Assembly (NCBI GenBank): GCA_046347195.1 | Contig: JAXMGQ010000006.1 | Location: 62,001 to 126,000 of the forward strand | Reading direction: 5' to 3' | Source of the DNA: TMP-86 sp046347195 | Lineage (GTDB): Bacteria; Pseudomonadota; Gammaproteobacteria; Steroidobacterales; Steroidobacteraceae | Length of the DNA stretch: 64,000 bases | In this document: positions 1 to 12,400 of the stretch, piece after piece | Layout: each line of letters opens with the position of its first letter | Position numbering within the stretch: position 1 is the stretch's first letter | Notes under the pieces: model-generated | Databases searched by the model: none | What the model was told of the DNA's origin: nothing | The model's input: the letters and a program-made list of their open reading frames with translations, nothing else | Position numbers and translations under genes: made by a program

Positions 1-269
1 AGCGCGAGCAGCGCCCAGGCGGGCTTCGCGCCCATCGCCGCGAGATCGCTGAGATTGACGGCGAGGGCCTGATGGCCGATGGCATGCGCCTTCGCATCGG
101 GGAGGAAGTGCCGGCCGGCGACGATGGTGTCGATGGCCGCGACCAGTTCGTGGCCGTCGGGCACGCGCAGCAGCGCCGCATCATCGCCGATGCCGAGGAC
201 CACGCCCGGAGCATCGCGCGAAGGCCGGCGGAACCAGCGGTCGATCAGCTCGAATTCCCCCAGCGGCAT
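1..269 (-). CDS. thiL: Thiamine-monophosphate kinase ThiL (N-terminal part)
   Basis: ThiL phosphorylates thiamine monophosphate to the active cofactor thiamine diphosphate in the cytoplasm. The 89 visible residues start MPLGEFELIDRWF and contain GIGDDAALL, the metal/nucleotide-binding stretch of the family, and AVNLSDLAAMGAKP, a near-invariant ThiL signature. The gene continues past the left edge, so about two thirds are missing from view. It lies 16 bases after the nusB stop, the usual gammaproteobacterial order (ribH-nusB-thiL), so it is probably the last or a late gene of the riboflavin operon. I took the first ATG after nusB as the start because the family normally begins with this GEFxLI motif. 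Confidence 0.93.
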   Translation of the reverse strand, partial: MPLGEFELIDRWFRRPSRDAPGVVLGIGDDAALLRVPDGHELVAAIDTIVAGRHFLPDAKAHAIGHQALAVNLSDLAAMGAKPAWALLA

Positions 270-285
270 CGGGCGCCGGCCGCGG

Positions 286-729
286 TCAGGCCGCGGGACC
301 GCATTCGGCCGCGCGCAGCTCGCGCGCGGCGCGGTCGAGCACCGCGTTGACGTACTTGTGGCCGTCGGTTCCGCCGAAGCGCCTGGCGAGCTGCACCGCC
401 TCGTTGAGCACGACCTTGAACGGCAGCTCCGGCCGCGCCGAGAGTTCATGCAGCCCCAGCCACAAGGCCGCATGCTCGATGGGATCGAGCGACTGCGGGG
501 CGATCTGTCCGAAGCGCGCGATCAGCGCATCGAGCTCCTCGCGCGAATTGCTGATGTCCATGAGCAGGGAACGGAAGTAGTCGCGGTCCATGCCCTCGGA
601 TTGCGGATCGGCGGCGTATTGCTGATGCGTGTCCTGCCAGGGACGCGGATTGATCTGCCCCTGGTACAGCGCCTGCAATGCGAGCCGACGCGCCTGGCTC
701 CGCGCGCGGTTCGCGGCACGGGCGTTCAT
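286..729 (-). CDS. nusB: Transcription antitermination factor NusB
   Basis: NusB binds boxA RNA together with NusE/S10 and supports antitermination on ribosomal RNA operons. The 147-residue protein has the family length and shows the N-terminal RARSQARRLALQALYQ helix and the C-terminal LNEAVQLARRFGGTDGHKYVNAVLD motif region. The ATG at 727-729 was chosen because the protein begins there with NARAANRARSQ, as in homologues; the frame is open further upstream but that part lies inside ribH. The start overlaps the ribH stop by four bases (ATGA), so translation is coupled. Confidence 0.95.
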   Translation of the reverse strand: MNARAANRARSQARRLALQALYQGQINPRPWQDTHQQYAADPQSEGMDRDYFRSLLMDISNSREELDALIARFGQIAPQSLDPIEHAALWLGLHELSARPELPFKVVLNEAVQLARRFGGTDGHKYVNAVLDRAARELRAAECGPAA

Positions 730-1250
730 GCGCGCCGGACGGAGTTGCGCACGCCAGGCATGTCGCGCAGCACGTGCACCATGTCGATGGCGGTCAGCGC
801 GGCTTCCGCGCCCTTGTTGCCGTGCCGTCCGCCGGCCCGCGCCCGCGCCTGCTGCTCGGTGTCGGTGGTGAGCACGCCGAAGATCACGGGCACGCCCGTG
901 TCGAGCGCGACGCGCGCCACGCCCGCGGCGCATTCGCCGGCCACGAAATCGAAATGCGGGGTGTCGCCGCGGATCACCGCGCCCAGCACGATGATGGCAT
1001 CGAAGCGGCCGCTGCGGGCCAGCCGCTGCGCCGCCAGCGGCAGCTCGAAGGCCCCGGGCACGTGCCAGCTGCGCACGTCGCTGCGCGCGGCGCCATGCTC
1101 CAGCAGCAGCTCCACCGCCCCTTGCAGTAGCGGTTCGACGATGAAGGCGTTGAAGCGGCCGGCGATGATGCCGACGCGAAGCCCCCGCGCCCGCTTCGCG
1201 CGGCCACCCTCGCGCTGCCTCGCGGCACCGGTGCTCGAATGACGTGACAT
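726..1250 (-). CDS. ribH: 6,7-dimethyl-8-ribityllumazine synthase
   Basis: Lumazine synthase condenses 5-amino-6-ribitylaminouracil with 3,4-dihydroxy-2-butanone 4-phosphate, the penultimate step of riboflavin synthesis, in a cytoplasmic icosahedral or pentameric assembly. Visible motifs are AGRFN near the N-terminus, GAFELPL, GAVIRGDTPHFDFV with the catalytic histidine, and the phosphate-binding GNKGAEAALTA near residue 145. The 174 residues include an Arg-rich N-terminal extension of about 20 residues compared with the usual 155. It lies 7 bases after ribBA and overlaps nusB by 4 bases. Confidence 0.95.
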   Translation of the reverse strand: MSRHSSTGAARQREGGRAKRARGLRVGIIAGRFNAFIVEPLLQGAVELLLEHGAARSDVRSWHVPGAFELPLAAQRLARSGRFDAIIVLGAVIRGDTPHFDFVAGECAAGVARVALDTGVPVIFGVLTTDTEQQARARAGGRHGNKGAEAALTAIDMVHVLRDMPGVRNSVRRA

Positions 1251-1257
1251 GGCAGGA

Positions 1258-2406
1258 TTATAGTCCGTGGGCGCCGTCGACGTAGTCGGCGACTTCCAGG
1301 TCGAAGGCCGCCAGCCCCTGGAGCTGCTTCGGAGCGCTCAGCACTCGCATGCGCGTCACGCCGAGGTCCTTCAGGATCTGGGCGCCGATGCCGTAGGTGC
1401 GCAGCACCGTGCCGCGCATCGGCGCGGCGGCGCCGTGCGGCCGCGACTCCCCGGCGCGCGGCTCGGCCGCCCGTCCGTCGAGCTGGCGCACCGCCGCCAT
1501 CAGGTCACGTGGATCTTCCTGCGGCTGCAGGATCACGACGACCCCGGAAGGCTCGCGCGCCACGCGCGCGATCGCGGCCCGCAGCGGCCACCCCAGGGTC
1601 TCGCCCTGCACGCCGACCAGGTCGCGGAAGGTTTCCTTCAGGTGCACGCGGACCAGCGGCAGGCCCCCCGCGCCCAGTTCTCCCTTGACCAGCACGATGT
1701 GCACGTGGCGATGCACGTGGTCCTCGTAGCAGCACAGGCGAAAAGGCCCGAACTCGGTGTCCACCGCGCCGTCGTAGATGCGCTCCACGCTGCGCTCGTT
1801 CTTCAGGCGGTAGCGGATGAGGTCGGCGATGGTGCCGATCTTCAGTCCATGCTGCCGGGCGAAGGCCTCGAGGTCGGTGCGGCGGGCCATGGTGCCGTCC
1901 TCGTTGAGGATTTCCACGATGACCGCGGCCGACTCGAAGCCGGCCAGTCGCGCCAGGTCACAGCCCGCCTCGGTGTGGCCGGCGCGCGTGAGCACACCGC
2001 CTGGCTGCGCCATCAGGGGGAAGATGTGGCCAGGCTGGCGGAGATTCTCGGGCACCGCATCCGGCGCCACGGCGGTTCGCACGGTGTGCGCGCGGTCATA
2101 GGCCGAGATGCCCGTCGTCACGCCCTCGGCCGCCTCGATGGACACGGTGAAGTTGGTCCGGTGCGACTCGTTGGTGTCGGAGACCATCAGCGGCAGCCGG
2201 AGCTGCCGGCAGCGCTCGCGCGTCAGCGTCAGGCAGATGAGCCCGCGGCCGTAACGGGCCATGAAGTTGATGTCCTCGGGCCGCACCTGGCTCGCCGCCA
2301 TGACGAGATCGCCTTCGTTCTCGCGGTCTTCATCATCCATGATGACCACCATCCGGCCCAGGCGCAGGTCGGTGAGAATCTCGTCGATCGTGTTGAAGCT
2401 TGTCAT
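1258..2406 (-). CDS. ribB: 3,4-dihydroxy-2-butanone-4-phosphate synthase with degenerate GTP cyclohydrolase II domain (RibBA type)
   Basis: The N-terminal 200 residues are a DHBP synthase, converting ribulose 5-phosphate to the four-carbon riboflavin precursor: MDDEDRENEGDL and RAGHTEAGCDLA are the acidic loop and the active-site motif. Residues about 205-382 have a GTP cyclohydrolase II fold (FGPFRL, PLVRVH, YGIGAQIL). They lack the three zinc-binding cysteines expected after the VRVH segment; the sequence there reads VHLKETFRDLVGVQGETLG. From family knowledge such domains do not open GTP, so a separate ribA should exist elsewhere. The start overlaps the ribE stop by 4 bases. The symbol ribB reflects the activity that appears intact; automated pipelines usually call it ribBA. 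Confidence 0.93.
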   Translation of the reverse strand: MTSFNTIDEILTDLRLGRMVVIMDDEDRENEGDLVMAASQVRPEDINFMARYGRGLICLTLTRERCRQLRLPLMVSDTNESHRTNFTVSIEAAEGVTTGISAYDRAHTVRTAVAPDAVPENLRQPGHIFPLMAQPGGVLTRAGHTEAGCDLARLAGFESAAVIVEILNEDGTMARRTDLEAFARQHGLKIGTIADLIRYRLKNERSVERIYDGAVDTEFGPFRLCCYEDHVHRHVHIVLVKGELGAGGLPLVRVHLKETFRDLVGVQGETLGWPLRAAIARVAREPSGVVVILQPQEDPRDLMAAVRQLDGRAAEPRAGESRPHGAAAPMRGTVLRTYGIGAQILKDLGVTRMRVLSAPKQLQGLAAFDLEVADYVDGAHGL

Positions 2407-3008
2407 GGCGTCGTCAGTTGAGGCTGCATCAGCCGGTCAAGGTAGCGTGCAATGAGATCGATTTCCACATTCACCTCATCGCCCACCCGGCGCCGGCCCA
2501 GGGAAGTGACCTCGAAGGTGTGCGGGATGATGTTCACGTCGAAGCGGCGACCCTGCACCGCGTTGACCGTCAGGCTCACCCCGTCCAGGCAGATCGAACC
2601 CTTGGCGGCGACATAGCGCGCCAGCGGCGCCGGCAGCTCGAATTCCATGCGCCAGGAGCGCGCGTCCTCGCGTGCCGACAGCAGCGTCCCGACGCCATCG
2701 ACGTGACCGCTCACCAGGTGCCCGCCCAGCGGGTCGCCCGCGCGCAGCGCCGGCTCGAGGTTCACCACATCGCCGCCGCGGAGCCGTCCCAGCGTGGTCT
2801 TCGACAGGGTCTCGCGCGAGACGTCGGCATCGAAACGTCCCGTATCCAGCCCGATGACCGTCAGGCAAACGCCCTGCACGCTGATGCTGTCGCCGAGCCG
2901 CGTGCGTGAAAGGTCCAGCGCATCGGCCTCAATGCCGAGCCGGACATCGCCACCGCGCGGCTCGAGCGTGGCGATGCGGCCCAGGGCCACGATGATACCC
3001 GTGAACAT
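2403..3008 (-). CDS. ribE: Riboflavin synthase alpha subunit
   Basis: Dismutates two molecules of 6,7-dimethyl-8-ribityllumazine to riboflavin; a cytoplasmic trimer. The protein has 201 residues and begins MFTGI, the diagnostic N-terminus. The two lumazine-binding repeats are visible: SISVQGVCLTV and GGHLVSGHVDGVG in the first, SICLDGVSLTVN and HTFEVTSL in the second. I chose the ATG at 3006-3008 over an in-frame TTG two codons upstream because nearly all homologues start MFTG. It begins 2 bases after the ribD stop. The gene is called ribC in some species. Confidence 0.95.
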   Translation of the reverse strand: MFTGIIVALGRIATLEPRGGDVRLGIEADALDLSRTRLGDSISVQGVCLTVIGLDTGRFDADVSRETLSKTTLGRLRGGDVVNLEPALRAGDPLGGHLVSGHVDGVGTLLSAREDARSWRMEFELPAPLARYVAAKGSICLDGVSLTVNAVQGRRFDVNIIPHTFEVTSLGRRRVGDEVNVEIDLIARYLDRLMQPQLTTP

Positions 3009-3010
3009 GA

Positions 3011-4096
3011 TCAACTCCCGGAAGGCGTGAGAAGCAGGCGCAGATCATCGCCGATCCGACGGACGTCGGCATAGGCGAAACGCACCGCGCCCGCGAGATC
3101 CGTCAGGCCCATCGCATCGAGCAGCGGCCGGGCATCGCCACCGAGCAGCGCGGGCGCGACGTACAGCACGAGCTCATCGACCAGGCGCGCCCGCAGGAAG
3201 GCGCCGCCCAGCTGCGGGCCGCATTCCACCAGCAGTTCGTTGACCTCGCGCTGCGCGAGCTCCGCCAGGATGGCCGCCAGGTCGAGCGAGCCGGCGGTTC
3301 CGCCGACGCGCACCACCTGCGCCGGATGATCGGCAGGCACAACCGTCCCCTGCGCCGTGAACACGAGCGCGGGTGCGCCGCGAAACAGCCGGGAACCCAC
3401 CGGCACGCGCAACCGGGAGTCGAGCAGTACACGCAGCGGCTGGCGGACCCACGGTCCGTACTGCCAGCGCACATCGAGTCGCGGATCATCGGCGAGGGCG
3501 GTGCCCGCCCCGGTGAGGATGGCCGAGCTGCGCGCCCGCCATCGCTGCACGTCCTCCCTCGCCGACTCTCCGGTGATCCACTGGCTGAGGCCGTTGGCCA
3601 GCGCGGTGCGGCCATCGAGGCTCATCGCCAGCTTCAGCCGCACCCATGGCCGGCGGCGCTCGAAGCGGCTGAAGAACCCCGGGTTCAGGGCGCGGGCCTC
3701 GCGCTCGAGCAGGCCCGTGCCGACCTCGATGCCGGCAGCGCGCAACTTCGCGAAGCCGGCGCCGGCCACGCGAGGGTTGGGATCGGCGGCCGGAGCCACG
3801 ACGCGACGCACGCCCGCGGCGATCAGCGCCTCGGCGCAGGGCGGCGTGCGCCCGGCGTGCGCGCAGGGCTCGAGGCTGACGTAGGCCGTGCTGCCGCCGG
3901 CGCCGGCGCCGGCGGCGCGCAGGGCCATCACCTCGGCATGCGCCTCGCCCGCCCGCTCGTGCCAGCCTTCCGCCAGCACCTGGCCATCCCGCGCCAGCAC
4001 GCAGCCGACGCGCGGGTTGGGATCGGTGGTGTACAGCCCGCGCTCGGCGAGCTGCAGCGCCCTCGCCAGCAACGCGACGTCCTGGCCCGCGTTCAT
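3011..4096 (-). CDS. ribD: Bifunctional diaminohydroxyphosphoribosylaminopyrimidine deaminase / 5-amino-6-(5-phosphoribosylamino)uracil reductase
   Basis: RibD performs the second and third steps of riboflavin synthesis, a zinc-dependent deamination and an NADPH-dependent reduction. The deaminase half shows HAEVMAL (His and catalytic Glu) near residue 53 and PCAHAGRTPPCAEAL (two zinc cysteines). The reductase half starts around residue 148 with RLKLAMSLDGRTALANG and has LLVECGPQLGGAFL toward the C-terminus. The 361 residues match the family length. The start overlaps the nrdR stop by 4 bases (ATGA), so the two are translationally coupled. Confidence 0.95.
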   Translation of the reverse strand: MNAGQDVALLARALQLAERGLYTTDPNPRVGCVLARDGQVLAEGWHERAGEAHAEVMALRAAGAGAGGSTAYVSLEPCAHAGRTPPCAEALIAAGVRRVVAPAADPNPRVAGAGFAKLRAAGIEVGTGLLEREARALNPGFFSRFERRRPWVRLKLAMSLDGRTALANGLSQWITGESAREDVQRWRARSSAILTGAGTALADDPRLDVRWQYGPWVRQPLRVLLDSRLRVPVGSRLFRGAPALVFTAQGTVVPADHPAQVVRVGGTAGSLDLAAILAELAQREVNELLVECGPQLGGAFLRARLVDELVLYVAPALLGGDARPLLDAMGLTDLAGAVRFAYADVRRIGDDLRLLLTPSGS

Positions 4097-4644
4097 TTCT
4101 TCGTGCCCCGGGCGGGCCCGCCGGGCAGCGGCCCATCGCGCGATTCCCCGGGCAGGAGCGTGAGCTGCGCACCGCTCGTGTCGCGCCGCCGGCGTTGATG
4201 CCGGAGCTGGTCGATCTCGGTGCGGAAGGCTTCGAGATCCTGGAAGCTCCGGTACACCGAGGCGAAGCGCACGTAGCCCACCTCGTCGAGCTGGCGCAGC
4301 TCGTCCATCACCAGCTCGCCGACCGCGCGCGAGGACACCTCGCGTTCACCCAGGCTCAGCAGGTGGTGGCAGATGCGCCCCACCGCCTCATCGATCGCAT
4401 CGCTCCTCACCGGCCGTTTCTCCAGCGCGCGCTGCAGGCCGGCCTTCAGCTTGTGCTCATCGAAGGGTTCGCGGCTCTTGTCGCTCTTCACCACCGCGGG
4501 CAGCAGGAGCTCGGCCACCTCGAAGGTAGTGAATCGCTCGGAGCACTGCAGGCATTCCCGCCGGCGCCGGATCTGCCTGCCTTCCGCCGCCAGGCGCGAG
4601 TCGATCACCTTGGTGTCGGCGTGGTTGCAGAAGGGGCAATGCAT
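4093..4644 (-). CDS. nrdR: Transcriptional repressor NrdR
   Basis: NrdR represses ribonucleotide reductase operons in response to ATP/dATP. The N-terminal zinc ribbon is complete (CPFCNHADTKVIDSR, then CLQCSERFTTFE), followed by an ATP-cone domain (residues about 49-139: VVKSDKSREPFDEHKL through YVRFASVYRSFQD). At 183 residues it is longer than the usual 150-160 because of an Arg/Gly/Pro-rich tail after residue 150. It lies 36 bases downstream of glyA and overlaps ribD, the standard gammaproteobacterial glyA-nrdR-ribD arrangement. Confidence 0.95.
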   Translation of the reverse strand: MHCPFCNHADTKVIDSRLAAEGRQIRRRRECLQCSERFTTFEVAELLLPAVVKSDKSREPFDEHKLKAGLQRALEKRPVRSDAIDEAVGRICHHLLSLGEREVSSRAVGELVMDELRQLDEVGYVRFASVYRSFQDLEAFRTEIDQLRHQRRRRDTSGAQLTLLPGESRDGPLPGGPARGTKK

Positions 4645-4680
4645 GGCGTGGCGGCCGGCATCAGCCGCGGCGCTGCGCGC

Positions 4681-5934
<1,254 letters not shown>

Positions 5935-5967
5935 GCAAGGGTCTCCGCGAAAAGGGAAAAACGGGAA

Positions 5968-5973
5968 ATTGTA
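5968..5973 (-). promoter_or_regulatory. Candidate -10 box upstream of glyA
   Basis: On the minus strand the sequence reads TACAAT about 34 bases upstream of the glyA ATG, inside the 103-base gap between glyA and the deacetylase gene. No good -35 box sits at the expected distance, so this is only a candidate. No purine or FMN riboswitch fold was recognised in this leader. Confidence 0.35.
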
Positions 5974-6037
5974 GCCGAAAGGGGGCCGGTGCGACCGCCG
6001 CAAAGGGGGGTGCGCGGCAGCGCTTCTCGAGAACGCT

Positions 6038-6988
6038 TCAGGTCGCTTCCAGGAAGGCCTGCACGACGCGTGTCCAGGCGCGCGCCAGGTTGCGCCGGTT
6101 GTAGCCGCCACCACCGAGGCCCAGGACACGTCCATGACCCTGCTCCGTGGCGATGGCGCACAGGCGGGCCGCGGCATGCGCATGCGCGCCTTCGGTGAAT
6201 CGCAGGTGGGTGATGGGGTCACCGGCAAGGCTGTCCGCGCCACACTGCAGGATGTAGAACTCGCTCGGATATCGTTCGAGGTAGCGCTCCACCTGCTCCC
6301 AGGCGCGAAGGAATTCCTCATCGCCGGACCCCGCGGCCATCGGCAGGTTGAGCTTGGTGCCCACCGCGTCGCCGCCGCCGGTCTCGGAGGCATCACCGGT
6401 ACCCGGATACAAGGTCCGGCCATCTTCGTGGATGTCGGCGAACCTCAGCAGCGGATCGGACTCGAAGGCGTAGAACACGCCATCGCCGTGATGGGCGTCG
6501 ATGTCCACGTAGGCGATGCGCGTGAGGCCGTGCACGGCGCGCAGCCGCTCGATCACCACGCCGCAGTCGTTGAACACGCAGAAGCCCGCGGCATGCGCCC
6601 GGCCCGCGTGATGCAGTCCCGCGATGGGCACGAAGGCGCGCCGCTGCCCGCCTCGCATGATGGCCTCCGCCGCCGCAAGGCTCGCCCCCACCACGCTGCT
6701 GGCAGTCTCGTAGACCCCCGCGAACGCCGGCGTATCGCCGCCATCCAGGAAGCCCTCCCCGGCCGCGGAGCGGCGCCGCACCAAGGCGACATAATCGGGA
6801 TCGTGGAAGCTCAGCAGCTCCGCGTCGCTGGCCAGCCGCGGTGCGAGATGCTCGACCTGCCCGAAGGCGCCCGAGGCGCGCAACTCCGCGATGAAGTGAT
6901 CGTGGCGATCCGTTCCGAACGGATGGCCGTTCGGGAAGCCGTAACGGGCGATTTCCCTGCCACTGACCAGCGCGACGGAGGGCGGCAT
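6038..6988 (-). CDS. Histone deacetylase family protein (class II-type, zinc amidohydrolase)
   Basis: A 316-residue member of the HDAC/acetylpolyamine amidohydrolase/acetoin-utilization family, zinc hydrolases that remove acyl groups from lysines or polyamines. The zinc ligands and catalytic histidines are visible: HHAGRAHAAGFCVFND (His pair), DIDAHHGDGVFY (Asp, His) and GADSLAGDP (second Asp). GLGGGGYNRRNLARAW near the C-terminus carries the catalytic Tyr loop. I started at MPPSVALVSG (ATG at 6986-6988), where homology begins, rather than at an upstream codon that would overlap the ettA start. The substrate cannot be told from sequence. It is divergent from ettA. Confidence 0.87.
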   Translation of the reverse strand: MPPSVALVSGREIARYGFPNGHPFGTDRHDHFIAELRASGAFGQVEHLAPRLASDAELLSFHDPDYVALVRRRSAAGEGFLDGGDTPAFAGVYETASSVVGASLAAAEAIMRGGQRRAFVPIAGLHHAGRAHAAGFCVFNDCGVVIERLRAVHGLTRIAYVDIDAHHGDGVFYAFESDPLLRFADIHEDGRTLYPGTGDASETGGGDAVGTKLNLPMAAGSGDEEFLRAWEQVERYLERYPSEFYILQCGADSLAGDPITHLRFTEGAHAHAAARLCAIATEQGHGRVLGLGGGGYNRRNLARAWTRVVQAFLEAT

Positions 6989-7015
6989 GCGCGGCAGACT
7001 AGCACAGTGCGCGCC

Positions 7016-7044
7016 GTGACAATGCCGGGCATCTGCCGGATAAT
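7016..7044 (+). promoter_or_regulatory. Sigma70-type promoter for ettA
   Basis: GTGACA (7016-7021) and GATAAT (7039-7044) match the -35 and -10 consensus at five of six positions each and are separated by exactly 17 bases. The -10 box ends 42 bases before the ettA ATG. The site lies in the 98-base gap between the divergent deacetylase and ettA genes. Confidence 0.65.
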
Positions 7045-7086
7045 CGCCTGCCTCGTTCCCCTCGATCCACGTTTCCAAGGTCGGCA

Positions 7087-8760
<1,674 letters not shown>

Positions 8761-8762
8761 GC

Positions 8763-9458
8763 ATGGCCATCTACATCGACCCGCACGACGAGCTGCACAC
8801 CGACTACCAGGGCATCGCCCTCACCTGCCCGCACTGCCAGACGCTCTCCCACGTGACGGCCTCGGGCGTGCCGCGATTCGAGGCGCTGTCCCGGCTGAAG
8901 CCCCGGCAGGTCGGCATCGTCTTCCGCTGCGATGCCTGCGGCGAACCCGTGTTCCTGAAGTTCCCCGTCAAGACCTACACCGACCTGCGCGTCGAGCTGG
9001 CGGGCAACTACACGGAGATCGAGCGGGCGCGCGAGAGCTTCCCGCTGACCTACCTGCCCGAGCAGACCGAAGGGCTGTTCCGCGAGGCGCTGCAATGCTA
9101 TGCCTCCGGCTACCTGAGCGCCTTCGCCGCGCTGTGCCGGCGCACCGCACAGTCGCTGTTCCACGAGCTGGGCGAGCTGGGCAAGCTGGAGCTGTTCGAC
9201 ACGCTGCAGGATATCCGCGTGCTCGCCGAGCTGGACGATGAGACCTTCAGCGTACTGCGCGGGGTCATCTTCGGCAGCGACTCCGATCCCTGGGCGCACC
9301 AGCCGCAGGTCGATTCGCAGAGCGCGGGCATCCTGCTGGAGGTGATGAAGGACCTGCTCTACCAGACCTTCGTGCGCAAGAGCCGGCTGCAGCAGGCGAT
9401 GACGGTGCGGCGCTACTTGACGCCGCTCACGCCGGGTACCTCGCGCGCGATCAGCTGA
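8763..9458 (+). CDS. Zinc-ribbon protein of unknown function (possible DUF4145-like)
   Basis: A 231-residue soluble protein. Two CxxC pairs (CPHC near residue 22 and CDAC near residue 59) should form a zinc ribbon. The rest is predicted helical, with a block around FREALQCYASGYLSAFAALCRRTAQ that resembles the helical core of DUF4145-type proteins. The start lies 2 bases after the ettA stop, so it is probably co-transcribed. It is convergent with purL and overlaps its end by 8 bases. I cannot assign a function. Confidence 0.75.
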   Translation: MAIYIDPHDELHTDYQGIALTCPHCQTLSHVTASGVPRFEALSRLKPRQVGIVFRCDACGEPVFLKFPVKTYTDLRVELAGNYTEIERARESFPLTYLPEQTEGLFREALQCYASGYLSAFAALCRRTAQSLFHELGELGKLELFDTLQDIRVLAELDDETFSVLRGVIFGSDSDPWAHQPQVDSQSAGILLEVMKDLLYQTFVRKSRLQQAMTVRRYLTPLTPGTSRAIS

Positions 9459-12400
9459 GGAACACCCGCGCGTTGCGGAACAGGCGCATCCAGCCGCCAT
9501 CCTCACCCCATTCGCGGGGCCGCCACGAGTTCTGCACCGAGCGGTACACCCGCTCGGGGTGCGGCATGACCGCGGTCACGCGCCCGTCCATGCTGGTCAC
9601 GCCCGCCAGGCCCATCGGCGAGCCGTTCGGGTTGGCGGGATACGTGGTTGCCACCGCGCCGTGATTGTCCACGAAGCGCAGCGCGGTGATGCCCAGCCGG
9701 TCGAGCACCGCCGCTTCCCCGGCGCCGATGTCCGCGCGTCCCTCGCCGTGCGCAACGACCACCGGCAGCACCGAGCCGTGCATGCCCTGCAGCAGCACCG
9801 AGCGTGAGCGCGGGATCTCCACCAGCGACAGGCGCGCTTCATACCGCTCCGACCGGTTGGTCACGAAGCGCGGCCAGCTCTGCGCGCCGGGGATCAGCTC
9901 CTTCAGCGCCGCGAGCATCTGGCAGCCATTGCACACGCCCAGGGTGAAGGAGTCGCCGCGGTCGAAGAAGGCGGCGAATTCATCGCGCGAGCGCGAGTGG
10001 TACAGGATGGACTTCGCCCAGCCTTCACCCGCGCCCAGCACATCGCCGAAGGAAAAACCGCCGCAGGCGACCAGGCCCGCGAACCCGGCAAGGCTCGCAT
10101 CGCCGCCGATGAGGTCGGTCATGTGCACATCGTAGGCGTCGAACCCCGCGCGGGTGAACACCGCCGCCATCTCCACCTGGCTGTTCACGCCCTGCTCGCG
10201 CAGCACGGCGATGCGCGGCCGGGCGCCACGGGCGATGAACGGCGCCGCGACGTCCTCGGCCGGATCGAAGGTCAGGTTCGCGTGCAGGCCGGGGTCGGCC
10301 GCATCGAGGATGCCCTCGTACTCCTCGCGCGCGCATTGCGGATCATCGCGCAGCTCCGAGATGCGAAAGGACGTCTCGCTCCACATCCGCTGCAGCTCGA
10401 TGCGGGTGGACGCGAAGAGGCGGGCGCCGCGATGGCGCAGGTCGATGACATCGTCCGCGCGCGGCGTGGCCACCACCCGGTGACAACCGGCCAGGCCATG
10501 GCGATCGAGCACCTCGGCCACCGTGCCGAGCTGGTCGGTGGGCACCTGGATCACCGCGCCCAGCTCCTCCGAGAAGGCCGCGGCGATGGCATCGGGCGCA
10601 TCGCCCAGGTCGATGTCGAGCCCGCGGTGCGAGGCGAAGGCCATCTCCAGCAACGTCACGATCAACCCGCCATCGGAGCGGTCATGGTAGGCCAGCGGCA
10701 GGGACAGGCCCTTGAGCTCGCGCAGCGCGACGGCGAAGGACTGCAGGAGCGATGCAGACTCGAGGTCGGGCGGCAGGCCACCGCGCTCGCCGTGCACCTG
10801 CGCGAAGGCCGATCCGCCCAGCCGGTTGCGGCCGCGGCCCAGGTCGATGAGCAGCAGCTGCGAATCCACGCCAGCACGCAGCTCCGGCGTGAGCGTCGCG
10901 CGCACATCGCCCACCGGGGCGAAGGCCGAGATGATCACCGACACCGGCGCGAGCACCGCGTGCTCACCCTGCGCATCGCGCCAGCGCGTCTTCATCGACA
11001 GCGAATCCTTGCCCACCGGGATGGTGATGCCGAGCTGCACGCACAGCTCGGTGCCCACCGCCCGCACCGTGTCGTAGAGGTCGGCGTCCTCGCCCTCCTC
11101 GCCGCAGGCGGCCATCCAGTTGGCGGAGAGCCGCACGTCGCGAAGATCGCGGACATCCGCGGCCAGGATGTTGGTCACGGCCTCGGCCACCGCCAGCCGG
11201 CCCGAGGCAGCCGGGTCGAGCACGGCCACGGGCGAGCGCTCGCCCATCGCCATCGCCTCGCCCGTATAGCCTTCGAAGTCGCTCAAGGTGACGCCGACAT
11301 CGGCCACAGGCACCTGCCACGGACCCACCATCTGGTCGCGGGCGATCAGCCCACCGACGCTGCGATCACCGATGGTGATGAGGAATCCCTTGTCGGCCAC
11401 TGCCGGCAGGCGCAGCACGCGCTCCAGGGAGCGCCCGATGTCGTGCGCCGAGGTGGCGAGCGGCAGCCTCGGGCGGATGCGCCTGCGCGCCTCGCGGTGC
11501 ATGCGCGGCGGCTTGCCCAGCAGCACCTCGAGCGGCATGTCGACCGGATAGTTGCCGGCCTTGGCATCGATCACCAGCAGGCGGCCATCGCCGGTGGTGT
11601 GCCCGACGACGGCGAGCGGGCAGCGCTCACGTTCGCACAGCGATTCGAACAGCGGCAACGTCCCGGGCTTGAGCGCGATGACATAGCGCTCCTGCGCCTC
11701 GTTGCACCACAGTTCCAGCGGCGAGAGCGCGCCCTCCGCGGTGGGGATGCGGCGCAGGTCGATGGTGCCGCCGCGCTCGCTGTGGGCGATGGCCTCGGGC
11801 AACGCGTTGGACAGTCCGCCGGCGCCGACGTCGTGAACCAGCAGGATGGGGTTGTCCTCACCCAGGGCCCAGCAGCGGTCCAGCACTTCCTGGGCGCGCC
11901 GCTGGATCTCGGGGTTGCCACGCTGCACGGAGGCGAAATCCAGCTCGGTCGAGCTCGCGCCGCTTCCGACCGAGGACGCCGCACCCCCGCCGAGGCCGAT
12001 GAGCATGGCCGGCCCGCCCAGCACGATGAGCTCCGCCCCGACGCTCACCTCGCGCTTCTCCACGTGTGCGCGGCGGATGTTGCCCAGGCCGCCCGCGATC
12101 ATGATGGGCTTGTGATAGCCGCGCACGCTCCCGGCATCCGCCTGCTCGTAGGTGCGGAAATAACCGGCGATGTTCGGCCGGCCGAATTCGTTGTTGAAGG
12201 CGGCGGCGCCGAGCGGGCCGTGGATCATGATCTCCAGCGGCGTGGCGATGCGACCGGGCGCCCTGGCCTCGCCCTCCCAGGGCAGTGGCAGCGCCGGGAT
12301 GCGCAGGTTCGACACCGAGAAGCCGCACAGGCCGGCCTTTGGCTTCGCGCCGATGCCCGTGGCGCCCTCGTCGCGGATTTCCCCGCCCGCGCCGGTGGCC

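Noticed and set aside
5935..6037. Riboswitch (FMN or glycine/purine) before the glyA-rib operon
   Set aside because: Only 103 bases are available and none of the conserved cores could be recognised.
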